Origin: Opisthocomus hoazin | Lineage: Eukaryota; Chordata; Aves; Opisthocomiformes; Opisthocomidae | DNA length: 64,000 nt | Direction: 5' to 3' | Assembly (NCBI RefSeq): GCF_030867145.1 | Contig: NC_134415.1 | Span: 7,356,417-7,420,416, forward strand | Part shown: piece after piece, positions 58,901 through 64,000 of the stretch | Layout: every line of letters begins with the position of its first letter | Numbering within the stretch: position 1 is the first letter of the stretch | Notes under the pieces: generated by a model | Database searches by the model: none | Seen by the model: only the letters and a program-made list of their open reading frames with translations | What the model was told of the DNA's origin: nothing | Translations under genes and position numbers: made by a program

Positions 58901-61900
58901 AAGCAACAGTGGCTGTATTAGTTTGTGCTTGCCTTCTTCATGGCTTTCCTTTGTTTCTTGACGACTGTTTCATGATCTGTTTGATATTTGCACCATGGTA
59001 TTAAAATAGCATTAGATCGCCGTTCAGCAGAAGAGTCAGTGGTTTCCTGCTGGGCTAATGAATGGAATCAGTGTGTGGAAGGACTCAGTGTATGCAAGAG
59101 AGGGACTGGAACTTGCTGGGAAGGGAAGGAAGAAGAGGAGAAAGATCTCTCTCTCCTTCAGCATCAGCAAGCTATTGAATCAGCTCAGCCATTCGTAGAG
59201 TGACAATCTTTTAAAGTTTGACTTTAAAGCAGTTTTGATCAAGAACTCTCCACCGTGAAGAGCAAGTTCCAATAATGTTGAGTTCATGCAAGAGGTTAAG
59301 GCTTTCAAATTGCATGGTTAGCATTTGCCCCTGCAGCTGTTAGTGTCAACACTGCCTTCTTCATGTTTCAGTGGCTAAATGTGACCAATTACCAGGTTGT
59401 GGGAAGCAGTGTTTTTCTTTTCAGCAAGAGCCTGCTATGAAGAAATGAAAACGAGGACTATAAAGCAGCTTTATAATCAAATGTCATCGTTTATACCTTT
59501 TTCAGTGAAGGTGATGTTGTGAGCTTGCATCTGTTGCAGTTAGCATTTGGTGACAGAAAACGCTTGGTATCAGGACAAGCCATGTATGAGGTAAGACGTG
59601 CATGTATGTGAAAAGACGAAAAGAGTCATTTTCTCTAAGTGAGCAGCAGTTAACTTGTCAGGGCAAATCTTTACCATTAAAATTCAGAGATGCCTAGCAA
59701 GAAAAAATAATCTTTGGCTGAGTCGTCTTGGGCATGGCCTTTGTCCTTTCCTAAAATACAGTCCTATATCTTTTGTTTTATATTCTTGTTTTTCTTTTGC
59801 GCTCTCTTAACTGGACTTCAGATGAAATGTACCTGCAATGTCTCTTCAGTGTTGATCCTGTAACTTAGTTGCTATAAAGATAGCTCGTTCTACTTTTTGG
59901 CTGGGTTACCTACGACATCTACTCTTAAAGCCAGCAAGAGAAGTCAAGACAGCACACAGTGGTATGACTTGGTCCAAAGAGGATACATAATTTTTTAGAA
60001 CCGGCTCCAAAAATGTTGTGTTTAAAATAGAGAGGAGGTATCATTATATCTCAGCTGTCAAACAGATTGAAGATGCATCTGTGTAACGTCTGATTCCATT
60101 CAGTAGTATGCTTGAAATTCTTCCAAAATCAGTCAGAGCAATTCTTTCCTCCTGTTTTTATACTTTCTCTTGCATAGTTTCAGTAGGTACGGAACGAAAT
60201 AGGGGTGATTCTTGTATCATGGTCCTCTGTTTTTTTAGGGACTATGCGTTGTTTTATTTCTTGGGATGAGATGAAGTTTTGACCTTGGTCATCGCATATA
60301 GGACAGGTCTTTCCTCATTTGTAAATGTTGCTTTTGAATAGAGAAAAGTTTGGTGTTTGGAAAAGGCGGTGTTTCTTTAAAAGGCATTGTCTCTCAGGGC
60401 ACCAAGGTGTAAATATCTTCAAGTGATTCCGCAGGTTCTAAATATGGATGTCATCTCTTTATGGGCATTTTTTTTCTGACCTAAATATACAGTGCTCTGG
60501 AGGCACGGAGCAGCCTGACTGGCTTTTTAGTTGTAAAAGGGCTTTCGTTGCAGTGCACTTCTGCATCTCTTGTAGTGCCCTATAAGCCCTGTGGCAGGTT
60601 GATAGGAGGAAGTGCCTTTAATACTTCTTCAGTTTCATTTTTGAACTTCTGCTTTGGTTTATCCTCTTTCAAAAGTTCTTTGTGAGTACAGTCTTCGCAG
60701 TGGCCAAGACAAGACATTGTAGTGTGGGCTGCTTTGCAAGAAAAACCCAGTTGCCTATAGCCATTCCTCTCGTGGCTATTTTATTCTGTCTTGACACTTT
60801 CATGTTAAAATGTGGGACCTTTTCCTACTTGGCAGTTCTTTGCCTTGGTCATCTTCCTTTCCTGAACAAGATGTGCCGAGTGTCAGTTTTCACCTCTGAG
60901 GGCTGAAATGTTTCAGCAGCTTTTAAATGTGGGTCTGCTAGAAATTCCACTTGACGCTCTTTTAGAAAGGCACCCAAAGTGATTAAATGAGGTTCTTGTG
61001 TTTGTGACCGGCGACAGCGGTGGGGTGGTTAATGGAAGACTTTCAACCCTCTGCAGACTGCGCAACCAGTAATACATTGCCAGGCTTCTAGGAGGTGTGA
61101 GGCACCAGTCTCTGCATTTGGGATATTTTTACTCCCCTGCTGTTTCTGCTTCCCTGTGAGGAGCGTTGTGGAAGATGGAACCAGGAACCAATCTTACAAG
61201 GTGTTGCAAGGAAGAACTGAACAGCCAGGCCCTCTGTGGAGAAAAGACAGGTTCTTCAGCCACCTTCCAAATATACTACAGCAGCGCTTTACATTCCAGG
61301 AATCAGACTTGTGGCTATGAAACAGGGCATCTTTGACTTTGTATCGCAGTAATAAGTCACAAACAGGACTTGTGGAACACATGGCACAAATGAGCATCAA
61401 CTGTTGCTTTCAAGGCTGTTGTAAGTCTGTGCTCAAGTGATTAGCCTAACAGTGTATTTATGATCTGCTTTCAAAGACCTTTTTTGTACCATCTCAGCAG
61501 TTGCTAAACGTAGTGCATTGAATTGTCGAGCTGCTATTTGTCCACAATACACACATTCCTGCGTTGCATGGTAGACAGTTTGAACGAATCCTGTATTTGG
61601 AAAGCCAGTATTTCAGTTAATGCTTAATTAGAAAATGGTGGTATCAGAGGCGTAACACAGTCCTGCCAGGGTTTGTGTACATCTCAAAGTAGTTGGCTGG
61701 CTCTGTAATAATATGTGATGGTAAAGTCATAGTCTGTGTGCATCGCACGTCCTCTCTGTTTTCCCCTGGTGCTGTTGGCTGTGCTTGGTGAAGGAGCTGA
61801 GGGATATTTCACCTGTTAGTCTCTGACAAGATTAGAGGAGGAGGTGGTAAGAGCTTACATGGTTTGAAAGAAGACGGTTAATCAGTCAGCAGTTCTCATA

Positions 61901-62558
61901 GCTACTAGAGAGGGATGCGTTTTCAGTGTAGCGGTGTGCCTATAGGTAATACCTCTCGACAGAGCTTTAGGTGCAGTAATGGCATGACTTCTCTAATTTG
62001 GTCAGTTCTGTAATGAAGACATGCAGCGTAGATCTCCCAGCTCTGGGAAATTCAGGATTGGTTTTGTAAATTTTGCATTATTTCTCCTATTATTAATACT
62101 ATCAGTATTAGTAGTGTGATTAATAAAAATTTTCATATTCAATTTGTAAGTCTCTCTCCCTTTTCCTCCTTTACCCTTCCTCTGGTGGGAGGGTGAGGTG
62201 TTAATAGAGCGTCTGCCACTGAGTTTGTTGCCGCCCTGCTTGAAGTGGTGACATGGAGTTTCTCTTTGCCATCCAGAAGTAAGCTCGTGGGGAATATACA
62301 ATATAGTAAACATGTTCTATTAGATAGATGCATTCTTTGCTATTTCAGTATACTGTATGTTCGTACCTCAACTGGCCCTTTCCTCTCTTCTTTTATTTTG
62401 TCCGCAGGGTTTGGAATACTGTGGCGAAAAGTACAGTTTAGATCTCGCGGATGGAGTCCTTCCCTTGAGAGGGCAGACCAGCAATATCAAGCTACTCAGC
62501 TGTCAGACTGTAGAAAAATTTTGCAACCACGTTAATGGAGACGAAAGCGTTAATGAAG
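52781..62558 (+). CDS. AHCTF1: Unit 3 ELYS-like gene, exons 2-8 (runs off window)
   Basis: Segments 52781-52901, 54821-55074, 57066-57246, 57958-58165, 58583-58699, 59506-59590 and 62408-62558 form an open propeller frame; later exons lie beyond 64000. It is the most diverged copy. Replacements include K to N in exon 2, S to P and V to I in exon 3, S to R in exon 4, two R to G in exon 5, L to F in exon 6, A to V and V to A in exon 7 and T to I in exon 8. The solo LTR sits in the intron after exon 2, antisense to the gene, and could affect splicing or transcription. Confidence 0.6.
53703..54443 (-). mobile_element. Solo LTR of an endogenous retrovirus, unit 3 only
   Basis: A 741-bp insertion that is absent at the same site in units 1 and 2. 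Its ends are TGTCGC...TTACA on the plus strand, i.e. TG...CA termini. It is flanked by a 5-bp target duplication TGCGT (53698-53702 and 54444-54448). On the minus strand there is a TATA box (complement of 54075-54081) and AATAAA (complement of 53814-53819), so it is transcribed leftward. No internal retroviral genes remain, as expected after LTR-LTR recombination. A 5-bp duplication is usual for ERVL-like elements, but the family is not established. Confidence 0.93.
54821..55074 (+). CDS. AHCTF1: Unit 3 exon 3: propeller
   Basis: [15 protein letters not shown] and [11 protein letters not shown]; two replacements and two silent changes from units 1 and 2. Confidence 0.95.
57066..57246 (+). CDS. 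AHCTF1: Unit 3 exon 4: propeller
   Basis: Reads [12 protein letters not shown] replaces S. Confidence 0.95.
57958..58165 (+). CDS. AHCTF1: Unit 3 exon 5: propeller
   Basis: Reads [14 protein letters not shown]; two R to G replacements from units 1 and 2. Human reads MRQGRHLCFQL. Confidence 0.95.
58583..58699 (+). CDS. AHCTF1: Unit 3 exon 6: propeller
   Basis: [18 protein letters not shown] replaces L. Candidate microexon downstream at 58794-58814. Confidence 0.95.
59506..59590 (+). CDS. AHCTF1: Unit 3 exon 7: propeller
   Basis: Ends [14 protein letters not shown] and A replace A and V of the other units. Confidence 0.94.
62408..62558 (+). CDS. AHCTF1: Unit 3 exon 8: propeller
   Basis: [14 protein letters not shown] replaces T. 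Last exon of this unit inside the window. Confidence 0.95.
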
Positions 62559-62903
62559 GTGTGTTGTGATGTCCATGTGTGGCTATTCTAAAAGAAATGG
62601 TTTTGGAATCTAAGCAATGAATGCTGTTCTGTACCCGAGTCCAAAAGTCTTAAATATCAGTAGAGACATGCTTGTTTGGGTTATTGAAAAAGAAAAATCG
62701 GGTGCTTAAGTTGTGTGTGACTTCTTTAAAGGAAAAAAATAGGTTTTCTTGTATGCTGGCTGACAGGCTATAGCGATGTATGGTGGGGTCATCTGTATAA
62801 TGCTGGTCAGTCGTTTTATTCCTCCAGCTGTCATCTTTGAAGCATGAGAGAACTCCCTCCTTTGCTTAGGAACGCTACCTGATTTTTTTTTTCCCTGTTC
62901 AAA

Positions 62904-63654
62904 CAGGGCAGCTAGTTACAAGTGGTGTTCCTCAGGGCTCAGTATCAGGGCCAGTTCTGTTTAATATCTCTGTCAGTTGTCTGGACGAGGGGATCGAGTG
63001 CACCCTCAGTGAGTTTGTAGAAGACACTAAGGTAGGTGGGAATGTTGATGTACTTGAGGGTAGGGAGGCTCTACAGAGGGGTCTGGACAGGCTGGATCTA
63101 TAGGCTGAGGCCATTGCATGAGATTCAACACAGCCAAGTGCCGGGTCGTGCGCTTAGGTCACAACAACCGTGTGTAATGCTTCAGGCTTGGGGCAGAGTG
63201 TCTGGAAAGCTGCCTGGAGGAAAAGGACCTGGGAGTGCTGGTTGAGAGTCGGGTGAGTATGAGCTGGCCGTGCGCCCAGGTGGCCAAGAAGGCCAACGGC
63301 CTCCCTGCTTGTAGCAGAAATAGTGTGGCCAGCAGCAGCAGGGTAGGGATCATCCCCCTGTACTGGGCCCCGGTGAGGCCTCACCTTGAAGAACAGCTTT
63401 ACTTTAGGCTCCTCACTACAAGAAAGACCTTGAGTTGCTGGAGCGTGTCCAAAGAAGAGCAGCAAGGAAGCTGTTTAAGCATTGGAACAGGCTGCCCAGG
63501 GAAGTGGTTGAGACACCATCCCTGGCGGTATTGAAAAGATGTGTAGAGGTGGTGCTTAAGGGCGTGGTCTGGTGGTGGACTTGGCAGGGTTAGGTTTACG
63601 GCAGGGCTCGATGATCTTCAGGGTCTTTTCCAGCCTAAATAATTCTATGATCTA
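62904..63654 (+). mobile_element. CR1 LINE 3' fragment in intron 8, unit 3
   Basis: Third copy of the same CR1 fragment, [12 protein letters not shown] to AATTCTATGATCT. Confidence 0.93.
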
Positions 63655-64000
63655 CCTGTCCATTTTTTCCTCTCTAAATCTAATAGGTTCCTACACCTGC
63701 AAGTTTTGAAAGCGATAGATTTCCTTGTCCACATAGACAGTCGAAACTCTGGTGGTGTCTTTCATTATGTTGCAATAATTAAATACATATCTCTGGGTTT
63801 ACAAATTTGATTCTGCTCTGACCATATCTTTGAGCCTGCTGCAGTGGTGGCTTTCACAGCCTTTTGTTCTGACTGCATTCTTCACCTTCTGTCTCTCCTT
63901 ACTGGCCTTACCTTCTGCCTGACGTTGTAAAGAAGACACTTGCATGGTGTTTCTAGGCTATTTCTGTTCATTAGGGTTGATTTAGTCCTGAACTGGCAAC

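Larger units (their letters stand above)
49820..64000 (+). repeat. Tandem array unit 3 (partial, ELYS-derived)
   Basis: Third copy, cut by the window end shortly after the intronic CR1 that follows exon 8. Its offset from unit 2 is 24,882 up to 53,702 and about 25,628-25,647 afterwards, because a 741-bp solo LTR plus a 5-bp target duplication lies at 53703-54448. Exons 2-8 are all present with intact frames. Confidence 0.96.

Noticed and set aside
3000-62600. Unit 3 sharing some variants with unit 1 and others with unit 2, suggesting mosaic units.
   Set aside because: With three sequences every two-state site is a singleton in one of them, so no conflict can be shown. Only the within-unit B/C versus 13/14 comparison gives a real conflict.

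Overview
The window is vertebrate genomic DNA, most likely from a bird. It has interrupted genes with GT-AG splice sites, chicken-repeat-1 (CR1) LINE fragments ending in the family's ATTCTATG-type tail, and an LTR with TATA box and polyadenylation signal. Its dominant feature is a head-to-tail tandem array with a period of about 24.88 kb. Unit 1 is 1-24937, unit 2 is 24938-49819, and unit 3 starts at 49820 and runs off the end of the window. By eye the units differ by roughly one percent, plus a few discrete insertions and duplications. The boundaries are arbitrary, set by where the window opens.

Every unit is built from pieces of one gene, AHCTF1 (ELYS), the DNA-binding nucleoporin that recruits the Nup107-160 complex to chromatin when nuclear pores form. 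Reading one unit left to right: (i) a small out-of-order block of three ELYS exons (A, B, C); (ii) about 2.1 kb of CpG-containing, partly CR1-derived sequence that could hold the promoter and 5' end; (iii) eleven exons (numbered 2-12) that carry the start codon and the whole N-terminal beta-propeller; (iv) a deletion junction at which the central helical domain of ELYS is gone; (v) second copies of exons B and C (here exons 13 and 14) and then C-terminal exons 15-19; (vi) a 3' end with AATAAA; (vii) a CR1 endonuclease/RT fragment fused to a 5'-truncated LTR, after which the next unit begins.

When exons 2-19 of units 1 and 2 are joined at the splice sites I see, all phases fit and give an open frame of 882 codons: propeller plus a short basic tail, against more than 2,200 residues in human ELYS. 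The frame stops at a TAA in the last exon; the normal C-terminus beyond it is decayed by frameshifts. Differences between units are mostly amino-acid replacements, which argues against strong purifying selection on all copies. Whether any copy is expressed cannot be told from sequence. Unit 3 additionally carries a 741-bp solo LTR with a 5-bp target duplication, absent from units 1 and 2, so retrovirus-like insertion continued after the array formed. Non-exonic stretches are mostly introns in which I see little else.
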